64,000 bases of DNA from Ascarosepion bandense (GCA_037127315.1 JBBBDQ010000403.1:2586001-2650000), one strand, 5' to 3'; numbered from the stretch's first letter, positions 48,056 through 60,157 are shown. The notes: generated from the letters alone by a model not told the origin. Numbers and translations: made by a program.

Positions 48056-48820
48056 TAAGACTTCTCAGTAGGTAGTTATAGCGAACTCGGCTCTTAGTAG
48101 GTAGGTTGGGAGTGCTGGGCTTTAGGCAGGTTGATATATAGTGTACTAGTCTCTAGGCAGGTAGGTAGAATGTACTTGGCACTTGGTTGGGCGTACTGCG
48201 CTCTAGGTAGGTAGGTAGGTAGGTAGGTAGGTAGGTAGGTAGGTAGGTAGGTAGGTAGGTAGGTAGGTAGGTATGAAGTTCAGAGCTCTAGGTACGTAGC
48301 TTAGGTGTACAGGGCTCTTGATAGGTATTACGTACTGGAATTCTTGGTGGGTAGGTAGGTAGATTTGACTTACTAAACACTAGGTTTGTAGGTATGGCGT
48401 ACTGGATACTCGCTAGGTAGGTAGGTTAGTAGGTAGGCGAATAGACAGGTATACTGTATTAATCTCTCGGTAGTTAGGTCGTACTGGACTCTTAGTAAGT
48501 AGTTAGGTAAAGTGCACTGATAAGCTGTTGGTAGTTAAGGTATACTGGGATCTTGGTAGGAAAGTATACGGGACTCTTGATAGGTATGTATGGCATACTG
48601 GGATCTTGATAGGTACTTATAGTGTACTAGGTTGTTGACAGGTATAGTGTAGTGAGCAATAGGCAGGTAGGTAGGTAGGTTGGTGGGGCGTACTTAGCTC
48701 TTGTTAGTTATAAAGTACTGGGATCTAGCTCGATAGGGATGGCGTACTGGACTCTCGGTAGGTAGATATGTAGTATTTCGCTCTTAATAGGTAGGTATGG
48801 CATAGTGAGCTGTTGGTTTA
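48056..48820 (+). repeat. TAGG-rich degenerate minisatellite
   Basis: A perfect (GGTA)n core at about 48205-48272 sits in degenerate units of the type tactgg-actctt-ggtaggta. The runs of GG every four bases could form two-layer G-quadruplexes. Confidence 0.88.
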
Positions 48821-49189
48821 CAACCAGTCTAGGATATGGGTAACAAAATTCCTAAACCCAGATAGATGGAAACAAATGGTTGTCTAAGGGAATGAACATC
48901 CTTTTAGAAAAGCAGCCCCTTACACACAGTGCACTCATCAAAAGTATTATAGTTAGAATCTAAAATACATTTCGGTTCAACTCACAACGTGTTGATAAAC
49001 CGTAAAAAACAAATCAGCTATAATATTCACATTATTTGTCAGTAGGATCACATAACAAAAGAAGGGAGGTACGGAAGAAAAATGAGTCCAGAGTTACATT
49101 TAATCAATCTCTTTATTTTAAAATTATGATTTTAACTTTAATTAGTAAGTTAAATTTTAAATTTTGATAAATCAGTGGGTCTTTTAATC

Positions 49190-49640
49190 TCTGTTCAGAT
49201 TGTCAAATTAAATCTCTGCAATGGACGCCCACAATTCTCAAAACGTCATAAAGAATTAATGTGTATTCTCAGGTGTTATAGTCTTTTTTCTATATATTCT
49301 TGCATGATGTTCGCGATCATGGCTCTTGTCAGCGTCCTCTCTTTTGCTGTTCTTCGTAGCTTTTAAAATTTTACCATTCGTCTTTGTCCTTGTTTTGCCT
49401 TCATTCGCGAACACATTATGTAATTTACCGTATCCATGGCCCTCAGTATCCCCTGTGAGTGTTAAATTCACCAAGCCCTCTATTTCTCATTATGTGTCCC
49501 AGAAAGTTTTTTGTAGTTCCTGATTTTCTAATGACTTCCTTATTGCTCACATATTTTTGATATTCTTAGCATTCGTCTGTAGAATCACGCCTCTTCTTAG
49601 ATTGTGAGAAAATTGTCCAGCATTCAATGTCATATAGAAA
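49190..49640 (-). pseudogene. RTE-like LINE relic, degraded
   Basis: FYRRMLRI and, one frame away, MSNKEVIRK are readable on the reverse strand, matching the block at 19560-19885. Several frame changes follow. Confidence 0.55.
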
Positions 49641-49852
49641 ATTAGATATTGCACAAAATTTTAATGCTTTTTCCTTTTGTTCAAAGAAAATTAATGAAAA
49701 AGAAACCGAAAAAAGATGTTTATGTCGTAAGATTTTTTTCTGTGCTTTTTTTTATACATTGTTTACACGTGAAGTGGACCAGTAGTCTGAGAAATGAGCT
49801 GAATGTTAGTCTGAAATGGTCACTGTATTTTGTGCGATTTAAGTTATTAATA

Positions 49853-50081
49853 TTAACCCTCTAGGGCCATTCGTATCATATTTGATACAGTATGAAAACA
49901 AGCCTTGAAAGAAATATTTTCCTGAAAAATTTTTTAAGAGAAATATTTTATAAATTTCAAATGAAAGCAGTACTGACTGCTCAGTCAATGAATACCAAAT
50001 GTTTCCTTATAGGGAAATACCAAATGTTTCCTTATAGGTAAATACTGTATCAAATATGATACGAATGGCCCTAGAGGGTTA

Positions 50082-50082
<1 letters not shown>
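49853..50082. mobile_element. piggyBac-like MITE, copy 1
   Basis: A 230-bp element flanked by ttaa has inverted ends of about 39 bases starting ccctctagggccattcg. TTAA targets and CCCT-type ends are characteristic of piggyBac elements. It has no coding capacity. A 25-bp direct repeat (ataccaaatgtttccttata) occurs twice near the right end. Confidence 0.8.

Positions 50083-50148
<66 letters not shown>
50082..50148 (+). repeat. (GATA)n between MITE copies 1 and 2
   Basis: Uninterrupted tagatagata run; a similar run lies at 50392-50448 between copies 2 and 3. Confidence 0.95.
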
Positions 50149-50149
<1 letters not shown>

Positions 50150-50160
50150 ACAGTCTGAGA

Positions 50161-50393
50161 TTAACCCTCCCTCTAGGGCCATTCGTATCATATTTGATAC
50201 AGTATGAAAACAAGCCTTGAAAGAAATATTTTCCTGAAAAATTTTTTAAGAGAAATATTTTATAAATTTCAAATGAAAGCAGTACTGACTGCTCAGTCAA
50301 TGAATACCAAATGTTTCCTTATAGGGTAATACCAAATGTTTCCTTATAGGTAAATACTGTATCAAATATGATACGAATGGCCCTAGAGGGTTA

Positions 50394-50394
<1 letters not shown>
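50161..50394. mobile_element. piggyBac-like MITE, copy 2
   Basis: Nearly identical to copy 1, with four extra bases (ccct) at the left end. It is separated from copy 1 by a GATA tract and the short sequence aaacagtctgaga. Confidence 0.8.
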
Positions 50395-50449
<55 letters not shown>

Positions 50450-50460
50450 ACAGACTGAGA

Positions 50461-50680
50461 TTAACCCTCTAGGGCCATTCGTATCATATTTGATACAGTA
50501 TGAAAACAAGCCTTGAAAGAAATATTTTCCTGAAAAATTTTTTAAGAGAAATATTTTATAAATTTCAAATGAAAGCAGTACTGACTGCTCAGTCAATGAA
50601 TACCAAATGTTTCCTTATAGGGAAATACCAAATGTTTCCTTATAGGGAAATACTGTATCAAATATGATACGAATGGCCCT
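50461..50680. mobile_element. piggyBac-like MITE, copy 3 (right end cut)
   Basis: Starts at ttaaccctct and follows copy 1 to gaatggccct, where the last few bases and the TTAA are lost. Confidence 0.78.
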
Positions 50681-51111
50681 ATACTAAATTAAAAAAGAAA
50701 ATAATGTTGAAAAATAAATGTTAGCTGTGTAAAAAAACATACTGTTTATTATAAGCTATAGGCAGAAGCTACAACTTATTCATTCACTGGATTCCATTTA
50801 CACATACACTTACACACATATAGGCTTGATATTTATTGTTTAAAGTTTGCAAATATTTCGGTACTTTAAGCAAAACTATTCAAATTAAGCCCTACTAAAA
50901 TTATATCAAAAAAGAATAAAACTTAAAAAGACAGCATTAAAATTATTACATATAAAAAATGTTATTACAGTTAAAATTCTCATATTGAAAATAATTTATC
51001 TCTATCAAATAAAAAACCCCTGCAGAATTGTGCCCTGCAAATATATAGAATGTTCCAGTAAGACGGATCGAAGTTAGAAGTAAATAAAACAGTGTTATTG
51101 GTGAAATTTTA

Positions 51112-51339
51112 TTGATTTTTTTTATTGGATTATGTTATTTGAGTCATGGGAATTATGGCCTTGAATTGGACGCTATGAATGTCAAAGATTTGTGGTTCCA
51201 ACAGGACGGCATCATCACATGTCGCACAGCCAATGCAACAGTGGCTTTATTGAATGAGAATATTATTAAAGAAGTCTTAATCTTTGATTTAAAAATAGCA
51301 ATAAGATCATATCCTTTGCAAAAAATATCATTAAATTAA
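51112..51339 (+). pseudogene. Transposase fragment of the mariner/IS630 superfamily
   Basis: The open stretch encodes DLWFQQDGIITCRTANATVA and then LLNENI. WFQQDG-x2-C-x-TA surrounds the second catalytic Asp in a group of eukaryotic mariner-like transposases, where H normally follows as CHTA. No terminal repeats or other transposase blocks were seen nearby. Confidence 0.7.
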
Positions 51340-51639
51340 AAATACATTAAAATAGTTTCTCTTTACCAAGTAGCTAGTAAACGCGAACTTGTTCCCCGCT
51401 AAAATTATACTGAAGAAGAATTCTTTAAAAAGAATTTTGCAATAAAATCATTCATAAAATATAGAGCAAATAATTTGTTTATCAAAGAGTAAACCTATGC
51501 CGATCGAACTCTCTAAAGGTGATAGAGTGTGCGGCAGAAATAGCTCCAACATATACTTGCCAGTTATACCGTTTGCATAGTGTCAATGGTATCGTCATCG
51601 AGCTAATGTCTTATCATCATGAGGAATGTAGATGTGGGA

Positions 51640-53370
51640 GGTATTTCTGGGAGGTAGATCTAGAAGGCATTTCTTGGAGGTATTTGTAGAAAGTATATCT
51701 GGGAGGTACATTTAGGAGGTATTTCTGGTAGGTAGATGAGGAAGGTAATTCTGAGAGGTAGATGTGGAAGGTATATCTGGGAGGTAGATCATGAAGGTAT
51801 TTCTAGGAGGTGGATCAGAAGGTATTTCTGCAGGAGGTGGATCGGGAAGGTATTTCTGGGAGGTGGATCGGGAAGATATTTCTGAGAGGTGGATCTGGGA
51901 AGGTATTTCTGGGAGGTGGATCGGGAAGGGTATTTCTGGAAGGTACATGTAGGAGGTATTTCTGGGAGGTGGGTAGGAAAGGTATTTCTGGGAGGTGGAT
52001 CGGAAAGAAATTTCTGGAAGGTACATGTGGGAGGTAGTTCTGAGGAAGTGAGTAGATGAAGGAGAGGTATTTCTGGAGGTGGATCAGGAAGGTATTTCTG
52101 GGAGGTGGATCAGGGAAGATATTTCCTGAGTACATGTTGAAGAGGTATTTCTGGTAGGTAGATGGGGAAAGGTATTTCTGGGAGGTGGGTCGGGAAAGAA
52201 TTTCTGGAAGGTACATGTAGGAGGTATTTCTGGTAGGTAGATGAAGAAGGTATTTCTGGGAGGTAAATCGGGAAGGTATTTCTGGGAGGTGAATCGGGAA
52301 GATATTTCTGGAAGGTACATGTTGAAGGTATTTCTGGGAGGTAGATGGGGAAAGGTATTTCTGGGAGGTGGATCGGGAAAGAATTTCTGGAAGGTACATG
52401 TAGGAGGTATTTCTGGTAGGTAGATGCGGAAGGTATTTCTGGGAGGTAAATCGGGAAGGTATTTCTGGGAGGTGGATGGGGAAGGTATTTCTGGAAGGTA
52501 CATGTAGGAGGTATTTCTGGGAGGTAGATGGGGAAAGGTATTTCTGGGAGGTGGATCGGGAAGGAATTTCTGGAAGGTACATGTAGGAAGTATTTCTGGG
52601 TTGTAGATGGGGAAAGGTATTTTTGGGAGGTGGATCGGGAAGGAATTTCTGGAAGGTACATGTAGGAGGTAGTTCTGGGAGGTAGATGAGGAAGATATTT
52701 CTGCGAGGTATTTTTGAGAGGTAGATGTGGAAATTATATCTGGGAGGTAGATCGGGGAGGTATTTCTGGGGTTGGATCGGGAAGGTGTTTCTGGAAGTAC
52801 ATGTAGGAGGTATTTCTGGGTGGTAGGTGTGAAAGGTATTTCTGGGAGGTAGATCGGGAATGTATTTCTGGGAGGTAGGTCGGGAAGTTATTTCTGGGAG
52901 CTGGATCGGCAAGATATTTCTGAAAGTTACATGTTGAAGGTATTTCTGGGAGGTAGATGGGCAAGGTATTTCTGCGAGGTATATGTGGGATGTATTTCTG
53001 AGAGGTTGATGTGGAAGGTCTATCAGGGAGGTAGATGTCGGAGATATTTCTGGGAGGTAGATGTGGGAGATATTTCTTGAAGGTACATGTAGGAGGTATT
53101 TCTGGAAGTTTGATGGGGAAGGCATTTCTGAGAGGTTGATAAGGAAGATATATCTGGGAGGTAGATGTGAGAGATATTTCTGGGATGTAGACGTGGGAGA
53201 AGGTACATGTAGGAAGTATTTGTGGGAGGTAGATGAGGCAGGTATTTCTGTGTGGTAGATATGGGAGGTATTTCTGGGAGGAAGATATTTCTGGGAAGTG
53301 GACATGGGAGGTATTTCTGGGATGTAGATGTAGAAGTTATTTTTGGGAGGTAGATGTGGGAGCTATTTTT
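51640..53370 (+). repeat. 26/27-bp G-rich minisatellite
   Basis: Core ggtatttctgggaggtgga plus tcgggaa. Three units form an approximately 78-80 bp higher-order repeat with the variant tggaaggtacatgtaggag. Three 26-base units keep frame, which explains long opposite-strand frames such as 51815-53305. Confidence 0.92.
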
Positions 53371-53689
53371 GCCGCACAACGTATTAATGAAGTTTTAATC
53401 ATTTAGTGTTAAAATCATATTTTTATAAAAATGTCATAAAATTAAAAATGCATTGAAAATAATTTATTTCTATTAAATAGAAAATCAATGCAAACTTGCA
53501 CCCTACCTTATTATATTAAAAAGGTTTTCACCTTTAAAATGAATTTAGCAGTAAAATCATAACATTTCTTAAAATATATCATTAATAAAAAATATTTACA
53601 TGGAAATAAATCCTTTTTACCAAATAACTAACACATTTGAATTTGGACCCTGCTAAAATTTTATTAAGGCGGTCTTAATCTTTAAATTG

Positions 53690-53960
53690 TATCTTCTTTT
53701 TTCTTTATGTGCTGTGTCCCTTAAAGACGTAGGTGATCATGAATTTCCACCTGCCCCCTTGTAACTCATAAAACCCTTTATTTTGTTATCCCTTCCTAAC
53801 ACTTCACTGCCATTCATTTGACCAAGTCCATCATTTATGTCATGCGTTGCATCTTCTGTCTCTCCTCCCCTCTATCCATATGAGTATCAGATTCTCCAAG
53901 CCCTCCTTCCTCATTACGTGTTCACGGTATCTTCAACACCCTTCTGTATGACTTTAAAAT
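53690..53960 (-). pseudogene. RTE-like LINE relic
   Basis: The reverse strand shows YRRVLKIP and HVMRKEGLENLI in adjoining frames, corresponding to consecutive blocks of RTE polymerases. Confidence 0.62.
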
Positions 53961-54166
53961 CACTTTATTTGTAGAGATGACATTAAATTAAAAATATTTA
54001 TATTTAAAGTAATTGAACCTTACTAAATAACAAACCTGTGAGCCGTGTAAAAACTATATGAAAAAGTGTTGATCATCAACAAGCATTTTACATTAAAATC
54101 ATATTCATGAAAATTTCATTGTATTATAATTACTTGCATTGAAAATATTTTCTCTTTATCAAATAG

Positions 54167-54277
54167 CAAATCCATGTGGACTTGAGCCCTGCAAAAATGG
54201 AGCTAAATGCTTGAATGACGGTGAAAAATACAAATGCGTGTGTACAGCTGGTTTCAAAGGACCAACCTGTGTTGAAC
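54167..54277 (+). CDS. EGF-like exon 7 (type A)
   Basis: Acceptor is caaatag, donor gtaagt. It encodes NPCGLEPCKNGAKC and ends GFKGPTCVE. It differs from exon 8 at only three amino acids (Gly/Asp after LND, Gly/Ala, Lys/Met). About 80 bases of downstream intron also match between the two, so they are a recent tandem pair 778 bp apart. Type A is assigned from the ca start, the c end and the G[LP]TC motif. Confidence 0.9.
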
Positions 54278-54519
54278 GTAAGTAAATGATTACCCACCAC
54301 AGTTAGAGATTACAATAAATGTACATTTTTACATTAGGATTTAAAACTATTTACAGTGAATATTGTATTGATAGTGTTCAATGTATTGTAAATGACGGCC
54401 TATCATATTACATTAATAAGTATTTTACAATAAGTATTTAAATACCTGGGAAGGGTTCTGTCAGAAGACAGAAGAAATGACACTGAGATCTGAAGTTGTA
54501 TTGACATGGCCAAGGATGG

Positions 54520-54812
54520 ATTTCAAAAGCTAAACTTCCTGGCCCTACAGAGAGAACCGACTTTCTTAGCAGCGGATTTAGCTATGGATTCTATGTAGTC
54601 ATTCCACTTGAGGTCTGTTGTGAGAGTTAACCCGAGGAGGCGCAGTGTTTTGCTTTCAGGGATACTATCCTGATCCATGCTAATGGGGGCTTGGAGCGAT
54701 TGTCTGTGATGGTTAATAGATAGCAGCTTCATTTTGGAAGCATTAAAATTCATGAGCCATTTTCTACCCCAGTCCGCCACGGATCGGAGGTCCTTTTCAA
54801 GTTGTAGAAATT
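54520..54812 (-). pseudogene. LINE reverse transcriptase internal fragment
   Basis: The reverse strand encodes LRSVADWGRKWLMNFNASKM, LRLLGLTLTTDLKWNDYIES and AKKVGSLCRAR. The W-x4-N-x2-K and LG[LI]-DLKW motifs are typical of the thumb region in jockey/CR1-like LINEs, upstream of the RPCIEY region seen in other copies here. It is inserted between EGF exons 7 and 8. Confidence 0.8.
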
Positions 54813-54944
54813 ATTTATTTGTAAAAATTATGGTTAATAAATAGATTATAAGTATTTTAAAACTTCCAGATCTCTCTATATATTAAAGTTATCTTAATTA
54901 TTAAAAGGCAATGATGTGTCATGAATATTCTTTTTTTTTTTTAG

Positions 54945-55055
54945 CAAATCCATGCGGACTTGAGCCCTGCAAAAATGGGGCTAAATGCTTGAATGATGAT
55001 GAAAAATACAAATGTGTGTGTACAGCTGCTTTCATGGGACCCACCTGTGTTGAAC
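54945..55055 (+). CDS. EGF-like exon 8 (type A, duplicate of exon 7)
   Basis: The acceptor follows a long T tract ending ttag; donor is gtaagt. The protein is NPCGLEPCKNGAKC through AFMGPTCVE. The Gly normally preceding the aromatic residue between Cys 5 and Cys 6 is Ala here. The intron before it contains a LINE fragment (54520-54812) on the opposite strand. Confidence 0.9.
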
Positions 55056-55141
55056 GTAAGTTAATGATTACCTACCTTAGTTACATATTACAATAAATGT
55101 ACAACTTCTTACGTTAGGAATTAAAATTATTTATGACTTTT

Positions 55142-55452
55142 GGATGTGCATTGTGGTGCAGTGAATATCGGCTGGGAACGAAAAATCGGCGAGCCGAGTT
55201 CGAATTTCAGCTGATTTCCTTGCATTCTCTTACGCACAAATACCTTTTGGGAACGTTATTAATCCGTCTCTTCCCTCCAGTTATGGGTCAAATAATAGGA
55301 CAGATTGGATTCTATAGCCTTGGTCGGCAATCAGTCTACCGCAGAAAGTAATGGCGAACTATTGCGGGATAAACTTCTGCCTAGTCTGTTATGTCTCTTT
55401 CGGGACATGATCACCCAAAGCGTGTATCACGTATGGCATTTACTTGACTGAC
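55142..55452 (+). mobile_element. SINE family 1, full length
   Basis: Head ggatgtgcattgtggtgcag, B-box gagttcgaatttc, body and tail present. Inserted 87 bp after EGF exon 8. Confidence 0.88.
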
Positions 55453-55721
55453 AGATACTGTGAGCAAACCATTTCACAAATAACTGCAATGCACGGTTGG
55501 AGATTCTATGAATAATTCTTTTGTTTGCAAGCGAATATTGCAATTTTATGGAGATAAATTAATGATTTTTTCAGATAAAAATCTTACTTCTTAACCTATG
55601 TTTGAGGAAGGAGAGGTGGATTCATATTATGAAAAAGGAAGTCTCTTTCAGAAATTGCATAAGAAAGGAGACATAATGAAATGTGTTTTTGTTGTTAATA
55701 TGCTTAAAAGACAGAGTATAA

Positions 55722-56859
55722 TCTAAAGTTAGTTATAAATGGAAATTTGTGTGTGTGTCCGTTACATATAGACTCTGAAATGGCTGAACCAATTTTCTTG
55801 AAAATTTACACAGTTGTACTATAAACGTCTGCGAGTGTTCTTAGCTAGGTTTTGTGTCGAGGTACTCCCGATAAATATCGAAAATCGATAATCGTAAAAA
55901 TCGGGTTATAGAAGGAGTGGTCCGATTTTAATCAAATTTGATACACTCATAGAAAAAGACATAAGAAACGATATTCAAAAGTTTCAAGGTTGCAGTTCTT
56001 ACAATAGTGCAGAAAATAGATAATATATCTAAACTTATTTATAAATGGAACTTTGTCTGTGTGTGTGTCTGTGTGTGTGTCTGTTACCTATAGACACTGA
56101 AACGGCTGAACCGATGTTCTTGAAAATTTACACAGTTGTACTCTAAGCGTCTGCGAATGTTCTTAGCTAGGTTTTGTGTCGAGGTACTCCCGATAAATAT
56201 CGAAAATCGATAATCGTAAAAATCGGGTTATAGAAGGAGTGGTCCGATTTTAATCAAATTTGATACACTCATAGAAAAAGACATAAGAAACGATATTCAA
56301 AAGTTTCAAGGTTGCAGTTCTTACAATAGTGCAGAAAATAGATAATATATCTAAACTTATTTATAAATGGAACTTTGTCTGTGTGTGTGTCTGTGTGTGT
56401 GTCTGTTACCTATAGACACTGAAACGGCTGAACCGATGTTCTTGAAAATTTACACAGTTGTACTCTAAGCGTCTGCGAATGTTCTTAGCTAGGTTTTGTG
56501 TCGAGGTACTCCCGATAAATATCGAAAATCGATAATCGTAAAAATCGGGTTATAGAAGGAGTGGTCCGATTTTAATCAAATTTGATACACTCATAGACAA
56601 AGACATAAGAAACGATATTCAGAAGTTTCAAGGTTGCAGTTCTTACAATAGTCCAGAAAATCGATAATATATATATATGTATAAATCGATACCAGGAAAT
56701 CAAAATTTGACTTACATCCATTCATTTTTCTTTCAGTCTACGGTTTCGCTTTAACTGGAAACATTTTAGTCTTTTGTGCCAACGTCCAAAGAGCTCCGAG
56801 ACCATGGATTAGTTTTAAAGCTTTCATTACACCCGAGCAACGCTGGGCTATACTGCTAG
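55722..56859 (+). mobile_element. Helitron-like element with tripled 5' module
   Basis: It starts tctaaagtta after A and ends in hairpin plus ctag before T. The module from ataaatggaactttg to the gcagaaaat stretch occurs three times, starting near 55735, 56041 and 56363 (spacing 306 and 322 bases). The second and third modules are nearly identical. Each internal module begins with its own tctaaactta 5' end. Confidence 0.82.
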
Positions 56860-56989
56860 TGAATGTATAAGACAATCTATGTGACTGGAAATTAGCAAAA
56901 TTGCTTGACTATAAGCTTAGAAATGTATTAAGAATTTTAGGGATATTCTTTAGAAATAGAAAGTGGTCATCATGGATCAGTTAACAAAC

Positions 56990-57215
56990 CAAGAAAAGGC
57001 CTATCATAGAATTGGTTAAGTGACAAATAGAGTTGCATGGGATGAAAGAGGATAATAGGTTGGTTAACTAGTACCCAACTGATACTAAAAGAAAAACCCA
57101 GGCTGAAACTAGAGAGATATGGTAGAAGGGTTTGAACAGCAAAATCACAGTAATCAGGGAAGGATTTTTGGATTTCAATAAGGCCTTTGTCCAACAATAG
57201 GCAAACATAGCCTGC
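56990..57215 (+). other. Possible LINE remnant
   Basis: aaggcctttgtccaacaata resembles the 3' end of some RTE-like elements, but no coding block is readable. Confidence 0.3.
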
Positions 57216-57428
57216 TGTTGACAATCATAAAAAGGTTCACAATATCTACAATTGCAAATTATTTTGAATGGTTATAAATATTTTAATCTTACATGCAACC
57301 AGTTTCTGAAGTATGGGTTAAAATATATTTACAAAAGCTAATGGCTGAGCAAGATGATAATTAAAATGTTTTTGAAAATAAATGGATACTTTTTGCTAAT
57401 TCTAAATGTTATTCTTCCTTTTTTTTAG

Positions 57429-57539
57429 CCAATCCCTGTGGACTGAAACCTTGCAAGAATGGTGCCAAATGCACAAATAATGGAACAGAGTTTATCTGCA
57501 CATGTACACCTGGATTTATGGGAAAGACTTGCATTGAAG
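57429..57539 (+). CDS. EGF-like exon 9 (type B)
   Basis: Acceptor ttttttag, donor gtaagg. It encodes NPCGLKPCKNGAKC, then TNNGTEFIC, and ends GFMGKTCIE. NGT is a possible N-glycosylation site, found only in this exon. It ends with g, so the following junction codon is Val (g+tt) where other B-to-C junctions give Ile. Confidence 0.9.
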
Positions 57540-59054
57540 GTAAGGCACATATCCCTATTATAATTCTGCTCATCTCTCACTTTGTTAGTTAGGTGCTTAG
57601 TATTTTTGCACGACCGTTACGCCCTGCCAATATCTCTTAAATAAGAATATATTCTGTTTTGGCTGCATGAAAACAGAGACATGACACATCAGAAACACTA
57701 CTTGGTTTCAGAAAGTGAATGAAAGAAAAGAAGAAAGAAGGAAAGATAGACATATTTAACGACTGTTTCGGTGAGATCGAAAAAATCAATTTACAATCTT
57801 TTCATTTGTACCTCCTTACTTCTTAAAATAACGATCAGCATCTATATTTGTGATTATTATTGCAATATTTTGTTAAAGTTTTGAAGTAAAAAATATTTAA
57901 TGATGTAAAAACGGAATTTCTACGGATAGTTTCTTGTTTCTGAGCACACCATGAGCTTACTCAAACTTTAACTTAAGAATTAAGATTCATGAGAAAGTTC
58001 AAATAAAAAACCGTGAAATTTTCAAGTTTTTTTTTTATTAAAGAATTCTCAGTAGGTTTTTTTGTTTTCCATAGATCATCAGGGGTCATTTAGTGTGACT
58101 CCTCTTGATATAATATCTTAGGTAAATGAGAATTAAAGGGAAGTTCCCACCGTTTCCTTCGAATAGCAGGCGACAGATTGTACTGTGTTATATGGCACAA
58201 ACATCAAGGAATAGTCATTAATATAATCGATTACTGAATGCCCAAAATGGATTGCATTTATAGTGTCAAAGGTGTCTAACTAGTTTTTTATTTACCTATG
58301 ACAGGGAAAAAGTGGATCCATGTCTTTCTCAAAATAATTAGTGTGAATTTAATGCAAACTGCCTAAACTAAAGATTGAACTCGGCTCGATAATTCCATTT
58401 TTTTTTTTGCAATTAACTTTGGGATACCTGTGCCTACTCCCCTGTTTTATGATATAAGAACAAAAACACATCGTTTCTTGAGGGAAAGTTAGTCTTGAGG
58501 TGGAGTAATGAGCTCGGATTGAGAAAGGAGATAGGATAAGAGCCTGAATTGAGAAAGGACGTCAGCCAACTTCGAATTTCACTCTGTATTATCAAAATAA
58601 TTACCATATTTTAGCAGTAATTTGATGAGTAATCATAACTGGATCCATTATTATATGTATCCTTGTGATATTACCAAGGAACAGGTCAGTATGTCAAATA
58701 GGAATTTATTATATTTTAGTATTATCGATGGGTTTAATCCTTCGTCGACGTCTTCGTCATCATCAAGACAGGGTTTGGGTATGGAATTGCTGCGCAGCTG
58801 ATAAACGAACATGTTTCCTCCACTATTCAGGCGTGTCTTTGACATGTAGACCTGTCCGAGCTTATCACTCTCCAGGTGAAAGCCGGGCCGATTTTCCGCT
58901 GACTTGAAGACTCGCCATGATGTCGAACGTAGCCGTTGATTCCATTGATGTAACTGTTCACCCGAGCCGTTGTCTTAAATCTATTAAACTCTGCATCCAT
59001 CCAGCGATACAATGTTATCAACACACTCACACGGACATGTATGTTTGTTTGTTT
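57540..59054. other. Intron sequence, nothing recognised
   Basis: Between EGF exon 9 and the SINE at 59055. Short frames only. Confidence 0.5.
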
Positions 59055-59480
59055 TGGGCGCATGGCTGAGTGATTAGAAAACTCACTTTCAGACCATGGA
59101 AATCGGCTTCAGATCTCACCATTGTCGATTTCTCTTGACGTTAACGGTGTGGAGGAGGCAATCTCATCGTGTGAAACATTAGGAAAGTGTCAGAAAACCA
59201 TACAGGGGTTGGCTCAAGTGAGTGAAATTGGGTACACGGAATTGTTTGGGAACCGTCGATGGGTACGCTAGCACGAAATCACAAGTCATCGTGACCGAGG
59301 GTTTGAGTAAGCGTACTGGCTTTGTTAAGACTGTTGATCACGTCAGATAATGTGCTCTCTCTCTTAGAAACTGTAACTAAGGCCTGCTCACTATGAATTT
59401 GCATTATAAACCACAGGTGGTCTCTTGGGGTGTTGAACAAACACACATGTGCCTGAGTAGGCGTCTGCAATGGGGATAAG
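59055..59480 (+). mobile_element. SINE family 2, diverged copy
   Basis: Head gggcgcatggctgagtgatt (A-box) and a degraded B-box (ggcttcagatctc) precede the shared body (catcgtgaccgagggtttga, gtgttgaacaaacacacatg). Confidence 0.75.
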
Positions 59481-59578
59481 ATTATTATTCAATTTAGTTT
59501 GAATTAGTCTAAGTTTATTACATATTTTTTTACCATTACAGACTTGTATGGAGAAAAAAACGCACATACGCAACTGAT

Positions 59579-59835
59579 TGTACGTCGCGGTGCAGTGGAT
59601 CTCAGCTCGGAGTTCGAATTCTAGTTAAATTCGTTGTATTCACTTACGCGTAAATACCCTTTGAAAAGGTATTAATCCGTCGTTTCACCCTCCAGCTTAA
59701 ATAGCAGGACAGTTTGGGTTCTATAGCCTTGGTTGGCAACCAGTTTACCGCAGAAACTAATGGCAACGTACTACGAGAAAATCCTCTGCCCAGTCAGTTA
59801 TGTCATTTTAGAAACAGGATTGGCCAAGCATTGGT
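59579..59835 (+). mobile_element. SINE family 1, diverged, head deleted in part
   Basis: The head reads gtgcagtggatctcagctcgg then jumps to agttcgaattc. The body is recognisable to ccagtcagttatgtc. Confidence 0.75.
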
Positions 59836-59871
59836 CATGTTTAGATCAGATGTAGAAAATACACGCAGGTA

Positions 59872-60045
59872 CACCTGGAAAAGGTTTTAACACGTCACTT
59901 CTCCCGACAGCTATAGAAGGACATAGCCTCAGTTAGCAACCAGTATAACGCGGAAAGAAATGCGAGCTATTGCGGGAAAATCTATCTAGTCAGTCATGGA
60001 TCGAAAGAGACATGATCGCCCAAACCTGTATCACGTATAGCACAA
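59872..60045 (+). mobile_element. SINE family 1, strongly diverged fragment
   Basis: Body blocks tagcaaccagtataacgcgg, tagtcagtcatgg and gacatgatcgcccaaacc are readable. Confidence 0.62.
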
Positions 60046-60121
60046 AAAAAAACGAAAAAAGTTGGAATGTTGAAAAAAACAATAGAATATTAATTAAATC
60101 TTCCTTGTTGCCCGTATTTAA

Positions 60122-60155
<34 letters not shown>
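60122..60155 (+). repeat. (TA)n
   Basis: Pure TA run. Confidence 0.95.

Positions 60156-60157
<2 letters not shown>

Noticed and set aside
50079..50596. Repeated reverse-strand frames with an identical 35-residue segment
   Set aside because: They translate the MITE copies and GATA runs; MITEs of this size do not code.
51815..53305. 496-codon reverse-strand Pro/Thr/Ser-rich frame
   Set aside because: Product of the 26/27-bp minisatellite, with several overlapping frames equally open.
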